Positions 17,533 to 27,346 of a stretch of 64,000 bases of DNA are shown here, piece by piece. The translations under genes were made by a program, and so were the position numbers. The DNA is from Burkholderia lata. GTDB taxonomy: Bacteria; Pseudomonadota; Gammaproteobacteria; Burkholderiales; Burkholderiaceae. The notes beneath the pieces are model-generated. The model saw only the letters and a program-made list of their open reading frames with translations, made no database searches and was not told where the DNA came from. The DNA is taken from positions 2,542,001 to 2,606,000 of the forward strand of contig NC_007510.1 of the NCBI RefSeq assembly GCF_000012945.1, read 5' to 3'. The first letter of the stretch is position 1. The number at the start of each line of letters is the position of its first letter.

Positions 17533-18339
17533 TCAGTCGACGTCGGATGCAGCCGGCGACGCCATCGCGCCGCCGGCTGCATGAATGCGATGCGTCATGC
17601 GCGCGCGGCACGCCGCGCCAAATGCCGCGAAGATGTCGCGCGACAGCGACTGTTCCGCGTAGCGCCATTCGGGATGCCACTGCACGCCGAGCGCGAACGC
17701 GCGCGCGCCGCGCACGCTGACGGCCTCGACCAGCCCGTCGGGCGCACTGGCTTCGACGACGAGCCCCGCGCCGAGCTGCGCGATGCCCTGATCGTGCAGC
17801 GAATTGACCGTCGCCGCCTGCGCGCCGCGCGCGACCCGCTGCAGCAGGCCGCCCGGCGCGAACTGCACGACGTGCGCGGGGCCGTACTGCCGTTCGAGCG
17901 GATCGGCGGGCCGCTCGCGGTGATCGTCGAAGCCGGTCGTCGCGTGCAGCCTCTGGTGCAGCGTGCCGCCGTACGCGACGTTCAGCTCCTGCATGCCGCG
18001 ACAGATCGCGAGCACGGGCACGCCCGCGTCGATCGCCGCGCGGATCAGCGGCAGCGCGGTCGCATCGCGCGCGGGGTCGTGCAGCGTGTCGGGCGCGCTC
18101 GCGGTGCCGCCATAGTGATGCGGCTCGACGTTCGAATAGCTGCCGGTCAACAGCAACCCGTCGATCGCCGCGACGATCGCGTCGGCCGGCTGGCGCGCGC
18201 CGAGCGCGGGCAGCACGAATGCAAGCGCGCCGGCGCCGTCGACGAGCGCGGCCAGGTACTTCTCCCCCGCGGTGTGGTTCGGATGCGCACCGCGCAGGAT
18301 GCGGTCGGCGGTGACGGCTACGATCGGGCGCGCACGCAT
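17533..18339 (-). CDS. puuD: Gamma-glutamyl-GABA hydrolase, class I glutamine amidotransferase fold (PuuD-like)
   Basis: 268 residues. The nucleophile elbow VLAICRGMQELNVAYGGTL places Cys at 113, and the catalytic histidine follows in FALGVQWHPEWR, then Glu. The N-terminal half carries the oxyanion loop DGLLLTGSYSNVEPHHYGG. The family cleaves gamma-glutamyl-GABA to glutamate and GABA, the final release step of the Puu path. It is the first gene of the minus-strand putrescine operon, 12 bp ahead of the synthetase. An upstream dyad at 18914-18941 could belong to its control region, although it is about 575 bp away. Confidence 0.9.
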   Translation of the reverse strand: MRARPIVAVTADRILRGAHPNHTAGEKYLAALVDGAGALAFVLPALGARQPADAIVAAIDGLLLTGSYSNVEPHHYGGTASAPDTLHDPARDATALPLIRAAIDAGVPVLAICRGMQELNVAYGGTLHQRLHATTGFDDHRERPADPLERQYGPAHVVQFAPGGLLQRVARGAQAATVNSLHDQGIAQLGAGLVVEASAPDGLVEAVSVRGARAFALGVQWHPEWRYAEQSLSRDIFAAFGAACRARMTHRIHAAGGAMASPAASDVD

Positions 18340-18913
18340 GGGGGTCTCTCCGGTAATCGCGCGCGATACGGTCGCACGCGGAACAGTGAAGGCGGTTCGC
18401 GCCGGCGCCGCACACGCACACCACGACGCGGCGCATGCCCATGCGCGATCCTGCCGCGCGGATGATGCGGCAACAGGCGGTGCGACCCGGAACGGAAGCG
18501 GAAAACGACGCTAGGGCAACAACGATGCGCTGCCGTCGCACTGCACCGCGCTGAACACGAGCGCGGTCACGAGATTGAAGCGGCGCAGGCCGCGATGGGA
18601 AATGGCGAAGAAACGAGGCTCGCGTAAAGAGGCGGCACGCGTGCCGCGATCAGCATGCCGGATCGGCCCGGCCTGAGGCGGCGCGCCCGCCGACGGACTT
18701 CGCGTCCGGCGTATCGAAGGGCTGGCGGCTTTCACGATCGTACTCGACTGACTGATGGATGCAGGACACGTGTCGCGATGAAGCGCATGCGGCAATGCCG
18801 CGCGGCGACACGTCGGCAAGGTGTCTCGCAGCACATTCCGGCGCAGTGCGGCCACGATCGATGGCCCCGCCGCAAGTGCACGCGTGACGACTTCCTGACA
18901 TTCAGCTTATATC

Positions 18914-18941
18914 ACCTAAAAATTGCGTCAAATTTTCAGGT
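18914..18941. promoter_or_regulatory. AT-rich dyad upstream of the putrescine operon
   Basis: ACCTAAAAATT (18914-18924) and AATTTTCAGGT (18931-18941) form an inverted repeat with one mismatch and a 6-bp spacer. It stands out in otherwise GC-rich DNA and looks like an operator. Which gene it serves is uncertain: the nearest minus-strand gene is puuD, about 575 bp away. Confidence 0.4.
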
Positions 18942-18976
18942 ACCGATGACGACATCGGTCAGACGAAAGCTGCACG

Positions 18977-19012
18977 AAAAAAAACGGCATCGATCCCGTG
19001 GATCGATGCCGT
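18977..19012 (-). terminator. Rho-independent terminator ending the hut operon
   Basis: A 12-bp perfect stem CGGCATCGATCC (18985-18996) / GGATCGATGCCG (19000-19011), extended by one further A-T pair, with a 3-nt loop. On the minus strand it is followed by a run of eight T residues. It lies about 90 bp beyond the hutG stop codon. Confidence 0.9.
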
Positions 19013-19101
19013 GTTGTGCATTGCATCGGTGCGACAAGCTGCGTGCCGGCGGGCTGTGACACGCCTGCTCCACCGCGCTGCCGCATCCGTGCGGCCCGCG
19101 C

Positions 19102-19899
19102 TCAACGATGCGCGAGCGCGGTTTCGACGAGCGTCTGCAATAGCGGCACAATCCGCGCTGCACGCGTTTCGTCATACGCGTAAGGACGCGTCTCTTCCAT
19201 GTAGGTGATCTGCGAGAGCTCGAGCTGCACGGCCTCGACGCCGGTATCGGGCACGCCATAGTGACGCGTGATGTAGCCGCCCTTGAAGCGCCCGTTCGCG
19301 ACGGCCGTATAGCCGCCCTGTTCGAGCACGCGTGCGGCCAGCGCTTCTGCCAGGCCAGGCGCGGCACTCGCACCGCTCGACGTGCCGAAGTTGAAGTCCG
19401 GCAGGCGGCCGTCGAAGAAGCGCGGCACGTGCGAGCGGATCGAATGCGCTTCCCACACGAGCACACGGCCGTGCTCGCGCTTCAGGCGTGCCACCTCGCC
19501 TTGCAACGCCTCGTGATACGGCAGCCAGTAGCGGTCGCGGCGACGCATGATCTCGTCGTTGCCGGGCAGCGCATTCGCCGGATACAGCGGCGCCTTGTCG
19601 AACGTATCGACCGGCACGAGCCCCGTCGTGTCCTGCCCCGGGTACAGGTTCTCGTTGTCGGGCGGACGGTTCAGGTCGACGACGTAACGCGCATGGGACG
19701 GTACGAGGATCGATGCGCCGAGGTCGGCCGCGAATCCATACAGCCGTTCGAGATGCCAGTCGCAATCGTCGACGAAGCGCGCGTCGGCCGTCATCGTCGC
19801 GGCGATGTCGTCGGGGATGTGCGTGCCTGCGTGCGGAATCGAGATCAGCAGCGGCAGCGTGCCCTGCTTCAGCGTGAATACAGCCGGTTGTTCAGTCAT
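19102..19899 (-). CDS. hutG: N-formylglutamate amidohydrolase
   Basis: 265 residues. Family landmarks include LPLLISIPHAGTHIPDDIA near the N-terminus, the metal-site-like segments DDCDWHLERLY and VLVWEAHSIRSHVPRFFDG, and the VDLNRPPDNENLYPGQ segment. It hydrolyses N-formylglutamate to formate and glutamate. Its partner HutF is encoded immediately upstream (59-bp gap), so this genome uses the five-step hut route through formylglutamate. It is the last gene of the minus-strand hut operon and is followed by a terminator. Confidence 0.94.
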   Translation of the reverse strand: MTEQPAVFTLKQGTLPLLISIPHAGTHIPDDIAATMTADARFVDDCDWHLERLYGFAADLGASILVPSHARYVVDLNRPPDNENLYPGQDTTGLVPVDTFDKAPLYPANALPGNDEIMRRRDRYWLPYHEALQGEVARLKREHGRVLVWEAHSIRSHVPRFFDGRLPDFNFGTSSGASAAPGLAEALAARVLEQGGYTAVANGRFKGGYITRHYGVPDTGVEAVQLELSQITYMEETRPYAYDETRAARIVPLLQTLVETALAHR

Positions 19900-19958
19900 G
19901 TCGCATCACCGTAGGAGGTCTGCCGGCGCACGCTTGCGGCGTGCGCCGGTTGCGCGCG

Positions 19959-21335
19959 TCAGCGCAGCAGTTGCGCCAGCGCGGCGCGGTAGTCGGCATA
20001 CGCGACGGCTTCGTCGCGATGACGGCGGCCGCTCACGACGCGCTCGCCGCCCGTGTAGACGTCGAGCACCGGCGTCTCGCCGTGCTCCGCGAACACGATA
20101 CCCGACAACCACGACGTGCTGTCGTGTTCGGCGATCGCCGGATGATCGGGATCGAGCACGAGCCAGTCGGCGCGGCACCCTTCGCGCAGCGCACCGACAT
20201 GCCGCCCGCTGGCCTGTGCACCGCCCGCAAGCGAAGCGTCGAACAGGCGATCGGCGACGTGCGCCTGCGTGTCGCTCGCCAGCACGTTGCGCGCGCGATG
20301 CACGAGCCGCTGCCCGTATTCGAGCAGGCGCAATTCCGAGCGCCAGTCGACCGACGCGTGGCTGTCCGAGCCGACACCGATCACACCACCCTGCGCGAGA
20401 TAGTCGACGGCCGGGAACACGCCGTCGCCGAGATTTGCTTCGGTCGTCAGGCACAGGCCGGCGACCGCGCGACGCTTGGCGAGCGCTGCCGTTTCGGCCG
20501 CGTCGACGTGCGTCGCGTGCACCAGGCACCAGCGCGCATCGACGTCGAAGCGATCGAGCAGCCATTGCACGGGGCGCGCACCGTAGGCACGCACGCAGTC
20601 GTCGACTTCGGCCGTCTGCTCGGCGATATGGATGTGCACGGGCGCATCGCCGGGCAACCCTTCGAGCAGCACGCGCAACCCGTTCTCGGATACCGCCCGC
20701 AGCGAGTGCGGCGCAACGCCGTAGCGCAGCCCGCCGTGCTCCGGCGCCACGCGACGCATCGCGTCGAGCAGCTCGAGCAGGCCGTCGGGCGTATTGATGA
20801 AACGGCGCTGGTCGTCGCGCGGCGGCTTGTCGCCGAAGCCGGCGAACTGGTACGACACCGGCAGCATCGTGATGCCGATGCCGGCCGCGCGTGCGGCGTC
20901 GATCACGCGCGTGCCGAGCTCGGCGATCTGCGGATAGCGCGAGCCGTCCTGCGTGTGGTGCACGTAGTGGAATTCGCACACCGACGTGTAGCCGCACTTG
21001 AGCATCTCGACATACAGCCAGCGCGCGATTGCCGCGAGCGCGTCGGGCGTGATCTTCAGCGCGAAGCGGTACATCAGGTCGCGCCAGCTCCAGAAGCTGT
21101 CGGACGGATTCGCGCGGTATTCGGTGAGCCCCGCCATCGCGCGCTGGAACGCGTGCGAATGCAGGTTCGGCATACCGGGCATCACGGGCCCGGCCGCGCG
21201 CGCGACGCCAGCGGGTGCGTCGGTGTCGGGCGTCACGCCGGTCAGCGTGCCGGCCGCGTCCCAGCGCAGCAGCACGTTACGGCGCCAGCCTTCGGGCAGG
21301 TACGCATGGTCTGCGAACAACAGGGTGTCGGTCAT
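19959..21335 (-). CDS. hutF: Formimidoylglutamate deiminase
   Basis: 458 residues, amidohydrolase superfamily. MPGMPNLHSHAFQRAMAGLTE carries the metal-binding HxH. Further ligands appear in VCEFHYVHH, VHIHIAEQ and the GVGSDSHASVDW aspartate region. It converts N-formimidoyl-glutamate to N-formylglutamate and ammonia, feeding HutG. I prefer the ATG at 21335 (MTDTLLFADHA); an in-frame ATG at 21347 would overlap hutI by 8 bp. Both possibilities keep the gene directly abutting hutI, consistent with translational coupling. Confidence 0.94.
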   Translation of the reverse strand: MTDTLLFADHAYLPEGWRRNVLLRWDAAGTLTGVTPDTDAPAGVARAAGPVMPGMPNLHSHAFQRAMAGLTEYRANPSDSFWSWRDLMYRFALKITPDALAAIARWLYVEMLKCGYTSVCEFHYVHHTQDGSRYPQIAELGTRVIDAARAAGIGITMLPVSYQFAGFGDKPPRDDQRRFINTPDGLLELLDAMRRVAPEHGGLRYGVAPHSLRAVSENGLRVLLEGLPGDAPVHIHIAEQTAEVDDCVRAYGARPVQWLLDRFDVDARWCLVHATHVDAAETAALAKRRAVAGLCLTTEANLGDGVFPAVDYLAQGGVIGVGSDSHASVDWRSELRLLEYGQRLVHRARNVLASDTQAHVADRLFDASLAGGAQASGRHVGALREGCRADWLVLDPDHPAIAEHDSTSWLSGIVFAEHGETPVLDVYTGGERVVSGRRHRDEAVAYADYRAALAQLLR

Positions 21336-21339
21336 GAGG

Positions 21340-22563
21340 CTATCCATTCATCCGGCGAAACACGGTCGTGCCGCCGCGTACGACCTGCTCGCACAGCGGC
21401 CGGCCGATCCAGTAGGCGAGCTCCGCCAGCGAGCCGACCGACCACGCGGCGAAGTCGGCTTGTCGACCGACCTCGAGCGCGCCGTGGCGATCCGCGCGGC
21501 CGAGCGCCGCGGCCGCATGGCGCGTGACGCCCTGCAGCACTTCGGGCACCGTCATGCGGAACAGCGTGCAGCCCATGTTCAACGTCAGCAGCAGCGATTC
21601 GAGCGGCGACGTGCCGGGGTTGTGATCGGTCGCGAGCGCGATCGGCACGCCGTGCTTGCGCAGCAGCTCGATCGGCGGCAGTTGCGTCTCGCGGATGAAG
21701 TAGTACGCGCCGGGCAGCAGCACGGCAACCGTACCGGCTGCCTTCATCGCCTCGATGCCGGCTTCATCGAGAAATTCGAGGTGATCGGCGGACAGTGCGC
21801 GATAACGCGCGGCCAGCGCCGTGCCGCCCGCATTCGACAGTTGCTCCGCATGCAGCTTCACGGGCAGCCCGCGCCGCGTGGCGGCCTCGAACACGCGCTC
21901 GGTCTGCGCGAGCGAAAAGCCGATGCGTTCGCAGAACACGTCGACCGCGTCGACGAGCCCTTCGTCGGCCAGTGCCGGCAGCATCCGGTCGCACACTTCG
22001 TCGATGTACGCATCCGCGCGGCCCGCATATTCGGGCGGCAGCGCGTGTGCGCCGAGGAAGGTCGTGTAGACGGTGACCGGGAAGCGCTCGCCGAGCTGAC
22101 GCGCGACGCGCAGCATCTTTCGTTCGCTCGCGAGGTCGAGCCCGTAGCCCGACTTGATCTCGATCGCGGTCACGCCTTCGGCGAGCAGCGGCTGCAGGCG
22201 TGCGGCGGCCTGCACGAACAGCGTCGTCTCGTCGGCCGCGCGCGTCGCGCGCACCGTCGACACGATCCCGCCGCCCTGCCGCGCGATTTCCTCGTAGCTG
22301 ACGCCCGCGAGGCGCTGCGCGAATTCGTCGGCACGCGTGCCGCCGTACACGAGGTGCGTGTGGCAGTCGACGAGGCCTGGCGTCACCCACGCGCCGTGCA
22401 GATCCTCGCGTTGCCAGTGGGCATAACCGTGCGGCAGCGCGGACATCGCGCCGAGCCAGACGATCGTGCCGGTTTCGTCGACGGCGATCGCCGCGTCGTC
22501 GATCGTCTCGTCAGGATGGCCGTGCGGACACAGCCTCAGGTGATGCCAGACAGTCGGTTTCAT
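21340..22563 (-). CDS. hutI: Imidazolonepropionase
   Basis: 407 residues. [19 protein letters not shown] supplies the metal-binding histidines. Other typical blocks are [37 protein letters not shown], the histidine of [12 protein letters not shown], and [16 protein letters not shown]. It opens the imidazolone ring to give N-formimidoyl-glutamate, step three of histidine breakdown. It starts 4 bp after hutD stops and runs directly into hutF. Confidence 0.96.
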   Translation of the reverse strand: MKPTVWHHLRLCPHGHPDETIDDAAIAVDETGTIVWLGAMSALPHGYAHWQREDLHGAWVTPGLVDCHTHLVYGGTRADEFAQRLAGVSYEEIARQGGGIVSTVRATRAADETTLFVQAAARLQPLLAEGVTAIEIKSGYGLDLASERKMLRVARQLGERFPVTVYTTFLGAHALPPEYAGRADAYIDEVCDRMLPALADEGLVDAVDVFCERIGFSLAQTERVFEAATRRGLPVKLHAEQLSNAGGTALAARYRALSADHLEFLDEAGIEAMKAAGTVAVLLPGAYYFIRETQLPPIELLRKHGVPIALATDHNPGTSPLESLLLTLNMGCTLFRMTVPEVLQGVTRHAAAALGRADRHGALEVGRQADFAAWSVGSLAELAYWIGRPLCEQVVRGGTTVFRRMNG

Positions 22564-22567
22564 GCGT

Positions 22568-23179
22568 TCAGTCTCGTTCGCCGATGGCGAGCGACACGGC
22601 CAGCAACGCGCCGCTCCCGCTCACGACGACGTCAAACGCACGCCGCGGCCCGTCGAGCCGCAACGTGTCCATTTCTTCCAGGGTGTAGCGCGTGCCGTCG
22701 ATTTCAACGGCGGCTTCGCCGGCCGCGCAATACAGCAGCACGGTATCGGCATGCTCGATGCGGTGCGCGCCTGCGCGCCATACGTCGAGCGCACCGCGCG
22801 CGGCCGAACGGCGCGTCATCAGGTTGAAGTCGCGCGTCGCGCCGTCGTGCAGCGTCGCGTCGATCGCCGCCTCGCCCGCAAAATCCGCGCGGTCCAGCGG
22901 CGCGTCGAGCACGTGGCGTGCGCCGCCTTCCTCGGCGAGCGTCATGCCTGCGCCGGACAGCAGCACGAGCGTGCGGTCGATCCCGTCGAAACGCGAGAAC
23001 GGGCCGGCCGTGCCGACGTCCGCGACGCTCACGCGCCACGCGAACGCGTCGAGCGCAGCGCCCGGCGGGAACGCACCGATTTCGCGCGTCACGCCGCCGC
23101 CGTTCTTCCATGGCGACGCGACGAGATCCGCTGCGCGGATCATCGTCGCGTTCACCGGCGCCTGGTGGAGCGCCGTCAT
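22568..23179 (-). CDS. hutD: HutD family protein
   Basis: 203 residues; a small double-stranded beta-barrel (cupin-like) protein with the HutD signatures [14 protein letters not shown] at the N-terminus, [18 protein letters not shown], and DFNLMTRR in the middle. HutD is conserved in proteobacterial hut clusters and has been proposed to limit overexpression of the pathway, perhaps by binding formylglutamate. The start at 23179 lies 2 bp after the hutU stop. Longer upstream readings are Arg-rich and run into hutU, so they were discarded. Confidence 0.92.
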   Translation of the reverse strand: MTALHQAPVNATMIRAADLVASPWKNGGGVTREIGAFPPGAALDAFAWRVSVADVGTAGPFSRFDGIDRTLVLLSGAGMTLAEEGGARHVLDAPLDRADFAGEAAIDATLHDGATRDFNLMTRRSAARGALDVWRAGAHRIEHADTVLLYCAAGEAAVEIDGTRYTLEEMDTLRLDGPRRAFDVVVSGSGALLAVSLAIGERD

Positions 23180-23181
23180 GC

Positions 23182-24870
23182 TCAGCGGCCGAGCATCGGC
23201 AGCTTCAGGCCGGCTTCGCGGGCCGTCTGCTGCGCGAGTTCGTAGCCGGCATCCGCATGGCGCATCACGCCCGTCGCCGGGTCGTTCAGCAGCACGCGGC
23301 CGAGACGCTCGTGCGCTTCGGCGGTACCGTCGGCGACGATCACGACGCCCGAGTGCTGCGAGAAGCCCATGCCGACACCACCGCCATGGTGCAGCGACAC
23401 CCACGAAGCGCCGCCTGCGGTGTTCAGCAGTGCGTTCAGCAGCGGCCAGTCGCTCACGGCGTCCGAACCGTCCTTCATCGATTCCGTCTCGCGGTTCGGG
23501 CTGGCAACCGAGCCGGTGTCCAGGTGGTCGCGGCCGATCACGATCGGGGCCTTCAGTTCGCCGTTCTTGACCATCTCGTTGAACGCCTGGCCGAGGCGAT
23601 AGCGATCCTTCACGCCGACCCAGCAGATCCGTGCCGGCAGGCCCTGGAACGCAATGCGCTCACGTGCCATGTCGAGCCAGTTGTGCAGGTGCGGATCGTC
23701 GGGGATCAGCTCCTTCACCTTCTGGTCGGTCTTGTAGATGTCTTCCGGATCGCCCGACAGCGCGACCCAGCGGAACGGGCCCTTGCCTTCGCAGAACAGC
23801 GGGCGGATGTACGCCGGCACGAAGCCCGGGAAGTCGAATGCGTTCTCGACACCCATTTCCAGCGCCATCTGGCGGATGTTGTTGCCGTAGTCGAGCGTCG
23901 CCGCACCGCGTTCCTGCAGCGCCAGCATTGCGCGCACCTGGACGGCCATCGACTGCTTCGCGACCTTCACGATGCTCTGCGGATCGACCTTCTGCGCTTC
24001 GCGCCATTGCGCGACGGTCCAGCCTTGCGGCAGGTAGCCGTTGATCGGGTCGTGCGCGCTCGTCTGGTCGGTCACGCAATCCGGCGTGATGCCGCGCGTG
24101 ACGAGTTCCGCGAACACGTCGGCCGCGTTGCCGAGCAGGCCGATCGACACCGGCTTGCCGTCGCGCTTCGCTTCCTCGATCATGCCGAGCGCTTCGTCGA
24201 GCGTCGTTGCCTTCTTGTCGACGTAGCGCGTCTTCAGGCGGAAGTCGATGCGGGTCTCGTCGCATTCGACCGCGATCATCGAGAAACCGGCCATCGTCGC
24301 GGCCAGCGGCTGCGCGCCGCCCATGCCGCCGAGGCCGCCCGTCAGGATCCAGCGGCCCGACGGATCGCCGTTGAAGTGCTGGTTCGCGACCGAGAAGAAC
24401 GTTTCATAGGTGCCCTGAACGATGCCCTGGCTGCCGATGTAGATCCAGCTGCCGGCCGTCATCTGGCCGTACATCATCAGGCCCTTGCGGTCGAGCTCGT
24501 GGAAGTGATCCCAGTTCGCCCAGTGCGGCACCAGGTTCGAGTTCGCGAGCAGCACGCGCGGCGCATCCTTGTGCGTGCGGAACACACCGACCGGCTTGCC
24601 CGACTGGATCAGCAGCGTCTCGTTCTCTTCGAGATCCTTCAGCGACGCGAGGATCTGGTCGTAGCATTCCCAGTTGCGTGCCGCGCGGCCGATGCCGCCG
24701 TACACGACGAGCGCATGCGGATGCTCGGCGACTTCCGGGTCGAGGTTGTTCTGGATCATCCGGTAGGCCGCTTCGGCCAGCCAGGTCTTGCAGACTTTCT
24801 CGCTGCCGCGCGGCGCACGGATCGTGCGGGTCGGATCGAGACGGGGATCGATGTGTTTCGGATGGTTCAT
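23182..24870 (-). CDS. hutU: Urocanate hydratase
   Basis: 562 residues, the usual size. It begins with [20 protein letters not shown] and contains the NAD-binding region with [31 protein letters not shown] and [16 protein letters not shown], plus [16 protein letters not shown] and the C-terminal [19 protein letters not shown]. It hydrates urocanate to 4-imidazolone-5-propionate using NAD+ as an electrophile. GGGAG precedes the ATG. The gene lies between hutC (39-bp gap) and hutD. Confidence 0.97.
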   Translation of the reverse strand: MNHPKHIDPRLDPTRTIRAPRGSEKVCKTWLAEAAYRMIQNNLDPEVAEHPHALVVYGGIGRAARNWECYDQILASLKDLEENETLLIQSGKPVGVFRTHKDAPRVLLANSNLVPHWANWDHFHELDRKGLMMYGQMTAGSWIYIGSQGIVQGTYETFFSVANQHFNGDPSGRWILTGGLGGMGGAQPLAATMAGFSMIAVECDETRIDFRLKTRYVDKKATTLDEALGMIEEAKRDGKPVSIGLLGNAADVFAELVTRGITPDCVTDQTSAHDPINGYLPQGWTVAQWREAQKVDPQSIVKVAKQSMAVQVRAMLALQERGAATLDYGNNIRQMALEMGVENAFDFPGFVPAYIRPLFCEGKGPFRWVALSGDPEDIYKTDQKVKELIPDDPHLHNWLDMARERIAFQGLPARICWVGVKDRYRLGQAFNEMVKNGELKAPIVIGRDHLDTGSVASPNRETESMKDGSDAVSDWPLLNALLNTAGGASWVSLHHGGGVGMGFSQHSGVVIVADGTAEAHERLGRVLLNDPATGVMRHADAGYELAQQTAREAGLKLPMLGR

Positions 24871-24909
24871 GACGACTGCTCCCGAAGGAAAATGAATATC
24901 AAATAGGAA

Positions 24910-25605
24910 TCAGAAATGCCCGGTGAAGCGGTATCGGCTGCCGGGATGCCACAGATTCGCCACCGAGGCGACGACGCCCTGCGACCAGGTGCGTCGATGT
25001 AAAACCAGACACGGCTCGACGTCGTCCATCCGCAGCTGCTCGCGCCGCTCCGGCGCCGGGGCCGCCGCTTCGATCCGGTACTCGACGCGCTGCAGCGGAG
25101 CCGCGCGCATCAGGTACAGGTTCGGCGTCGTGTTCGTGAAATCCTGCTCGGCGTAATCCGGCGCGACCGCCGGATTCACCCATCGTTCTTCAAGCTGCAC
25201 GGGCTCGTCATTCTCGAAGTGCAGCACCTGCGAATGAAACAGCTTCGTGCGCACGGCGACCTGCATCTCGTCGGCGAGCGCCTCGTCGGCGCGGATCGTG
25301 TCGAGGCCGAGGACGCTGGCGTGATACGCATGCCCGCGTGCACCGACTTCCTCCGAGATGCTGCGGATCGCCACCAGCGTCGATTCGTACTTCGGCCGCG
25401 CGACGTAGGTGCCCGCCCCCTTCATGCGGGTGAGCACCTGCTCGGCCGTCAACTCGCGCAACGCGCGGTTGACGGTCATGCGCGCCACCTTGAATTCGCG
25501 CGCCAACTCGTTCTCGGACGGCACCTGATCGCCCTCCTCCCACTCGCCTGCGTGGATGCGGCCCAGGATGAAATCCTTGATCTCCTGGTAGACCGGCGCG
25601 CTCAT
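24910..25605 (-). CDS. hutC: Histidine utilisation repressor (GntR/HutC family)
   Basis: 231 residues. The N-terminal GntR winged helix (VYQEIKDFILGRIHAGEWEEG, DQVPSENELAREFKVARMT) is followed by a UTRA effector domain (about 85-230, ending GSRYRFTGHF). HutC represses hut genes until urocanate binds. The start at 25605 is 4 bp after the hutH stop, so the repressor is made from the operon it controls. Its probable operators are the two TGTCTAGACA palindromes ahead of hutH. Confidence 0.95.
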   Translation of the reverse strand: MSAPVYQEIKDFILGRIHAGEWEEGDQVPSENELAREFKVARMTVNRALRELTAEQVLTRMKGAGTYVARPKYESTLVAIRSISEEVGARGHAYHASVLGLDTIRADEALADEMQVAVRTKLFHSQVLHFENDEPVQLEERWVNPAVAPDYAEQDFTNTTPNLYLMRAAPLQRVEYRIEAAAPAPERREQLRMDDVEPCLVLHRRTWSQGVVASVANLWHPGSRYRFTGHF

Positions 25606-25609
25606 GGGC

Positions 25610-27133
25610 TTACTGTTCCGACGCGAACGAGAACGGCGCGACCTTCGCGAACGCACGCTCGCCGACCAGCTTCGCGATCACCGCGATATCCGGTGCGAAG
25701 TAGTGGTCGAGTTCGTAGTGCGCGACCTTGCCGCGGATCGTTTCCATCACGGGCGCCAGCTTCGGGCTCGTGTGGTACGGCGCGCGCAGGTCGACGCCTT
25801 GCGCGGCTGCCAGCAGTTCGATCGCGAGGATGTGCTTCGTGTTGTCCGCGATGTCGGCGAGCTTGCGCGCGGCGAACGTCGCCATCGACACGTGGTCTTC
25901 CTGGTTCGCGGAAGTCGGCAGCGAGTCGACCGACGCCGGGTGCGCGAGCGTCTTGTTTTCCGATGCGAGTGCAGCCGCCGTCACGTGGGCGATCATGAAG
26001 CCCGAGTTCACGCCGCCGTCCCGCACGAGGAACGGGGGCAGGCCCGACAGCGTCGCGTCGATCAGCAGCGCGATGCGGCGTTCGGCCAGTGCGCCGATTT
26101 CCGATGCGGCGAGCGCGAGGTTGTCGGCCGCGAACGCGACGGGTTCGGCGTGGAAGTTGCCGCCCGACAGCACTTCGCCGGTATCCGGGAAGATCAGCGG
26201 GTTGTCCGACACGGCGTTCGCTTCGACCAGCAGCACGTCGGCTGCATGGCGCATCTGGTCCAGACACGCGCCCATCACCTGCGGCTGGCAGCGCAGGCTG
26301 TACGGGTCCTGCACCTTGTCGCAGTCGAGGTGCGACTGGTTGATCGGCGAGCCTGCGAGCAGGTCGCGATACGACGCAGCTGCGTCGATCTGGCCCTGGT
26401 GGCCGCGCAGTTCATGAATGCGTGCGTCGAACGGCTTCACCGAACCGGCAGCCGCGTCGACCGACAGCGCGCCCGCGACGAGCGCGGTGCGGTACAGGTC
26501 TTCGATCGAGAACATGTTGTCGAGCGCCAGCGCGGTCGATGCCTGCGTGCCGTTCAGCAGCGCGAGGCCTTCCTTCGCCTGCAGCGTCAGCGGCGCGAGG
26601 CCGGCAACGCGCAGACCGTCGAGTGCGCTTGCACGCTCGCCGCGGATGAACACTTCGCCGACGCCCAGCAGCACGGCCGACATGTGCGCGAGCGGTGCCA
26701 GGTCGCCCGATGCGCCGACCGAGCCCTTCACCGGGATCAGCGGCAGCACGTCCGCGTTGAACAGCTTGATCAGCGCGTCCATCACTTCGCGACGGATGCC
26801 CGAGTGGCCGCGGCCGAGGCTCGACAGCTTCAGTGCCATCAGCAGGCGCACCGACGAGCGTGCCATCGGCTCGCCCACGCCGACCGCGTGCGACAGCACG
26901 AGGTTCTTCTGCAGCAGTTCGAGCTGGTCGTGCGGGATGTGCGTGCTGGCCAGGCGGCCGAAACCGGTGTTGATGCCGTAGGCCGGCTCGCCCTTCGCGG
27001 CGATGTCGGCGACGGCCTTCGCGCCGGCGTCGATCTTCGCGAAGCTGGCCGGATCGAGCGTCAGTTGCACGGATTCGCGTGCGATCTGGCGCAGTTGCGG
27101 GAGGGTCAGGTGGCCGGGGGTCAACGTAATCAT
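25610..27133 (-). CDS. hutH: Histidine ammonia-lyase
   Basis: 507 residues. The Ala-Ser-Gly triad that forms the MIO cofactor is visible in [17 protein letters not shown] (about residues 140-156). Other family blocks are [26 protein letters not shown] and [16 protein letters not shown]. It deaminates histidine to urocanate and ammonia, the first step. It is the promoter-proximal gene of the operon; the ATG at 27133 is chosen because the longer reading would run through the operator sequences. Confidence 0.97.
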   Translation of the reverse strand: MITLTPGHLTLPQLRQIARESVQLTLDPASFAKIDAGAKAVADIAAKGEPAYGINTGFGRLASTHIPHDQLELLQKNLVLSHAVGVGEPMARSSVRLLMALKLSSLGRGHSGIRREVMDALIKLFNADVLPLIPVKGSVGASGDLAPLAHMSAVLLGVGEVFIRGERASALDGLRVAGLAPLTLQAKEGLALLNGTQASTALALDNMFSIEDLYRTALVAGALSVDAAAGSVKPFDARIHELRGHQGQIDAAASYRDLLAGSPINQSHLDCDKVQDPYSLRCQPQVMGACLDQMRHAADVLLVEANAVSDNPLIFPDTGEVLSGGNFHAEPVAFAADNLALAASEIGALAERRIALLIDATLSGLPPFLVRDGGVNSGFMIAHVTAAALASENKTLAHPASVDSLPTSANQEDHVSMATFAARKLADIADNTKHILAIELLAAAQGVDLRAPYHTSPKLAPVMETIRGKVAHYELDHYFAPDIAVIAKLVGERAFAKVAPFSFASEQ

Positions 27134-27144
27134 GTGAGCAATCC

Positions 27145-27154
27145 TGTCTAGACA
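27145..27154. promoter_or_regulatory. Proximal HutC-type operator, TGTCTAGACA
   Basis: A perfect 10-bp palindrome 12 bp upstream of the hutH start codon, identical in its core to the distal site at 27189-27200. Position and pairing fit a GntR/HutC operator overlapping the hut promoter or leader. Confidence 0.75.
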
Positions 27155-27188
27155 AGTTCGGAATGGATTGAAGTGTAGCCACGCCAAC

Positions 27189-27200
27189 TTGTCTAGACAA
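27189..27200. promoter_or_regulatory. Distal HutC-type operator, TTGTCTAGACAA
   Basis: A perfect 12-bp palindrome centred 45 bp from the proximal site. It is 56 bp before hutH and 147 bp before the divergent binding-protein gene, so it may affect both. The sequence resembles the TTGT-N4-ACAA pattern of HutC sites known from other proteobacteria. Confidence 0.75.
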
Positions 27201-27346
27201 CCCGTATTTCACCGATTTCGACTCAGGAGTTTCCCTGATGCCCGGCGCGGCCCGCCGAATCGGCCCGCACGATCCGACGCTTAACAGTTGTTGCAATTAT
27301 TTTGTCTTTGGCAACATACGGATCATCATTCGCCACGGAGACCGCC

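Larger units (their letters stand above)
18340..19101. other. 762-bp gene-free region between the putrescine and hut operons
   Basis: No frame here looks like a real protein; the open frames are Arg-rich shadows of GC-rich DNA. It contains an AT-rich patch (about 18893-18950) with an imperfect dyad at 18914-18941 and the hut terminator at 18977-19012. The promoter of the putrescine operon should lie here, but I cannot place it confidently. Confidence 0.6.
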
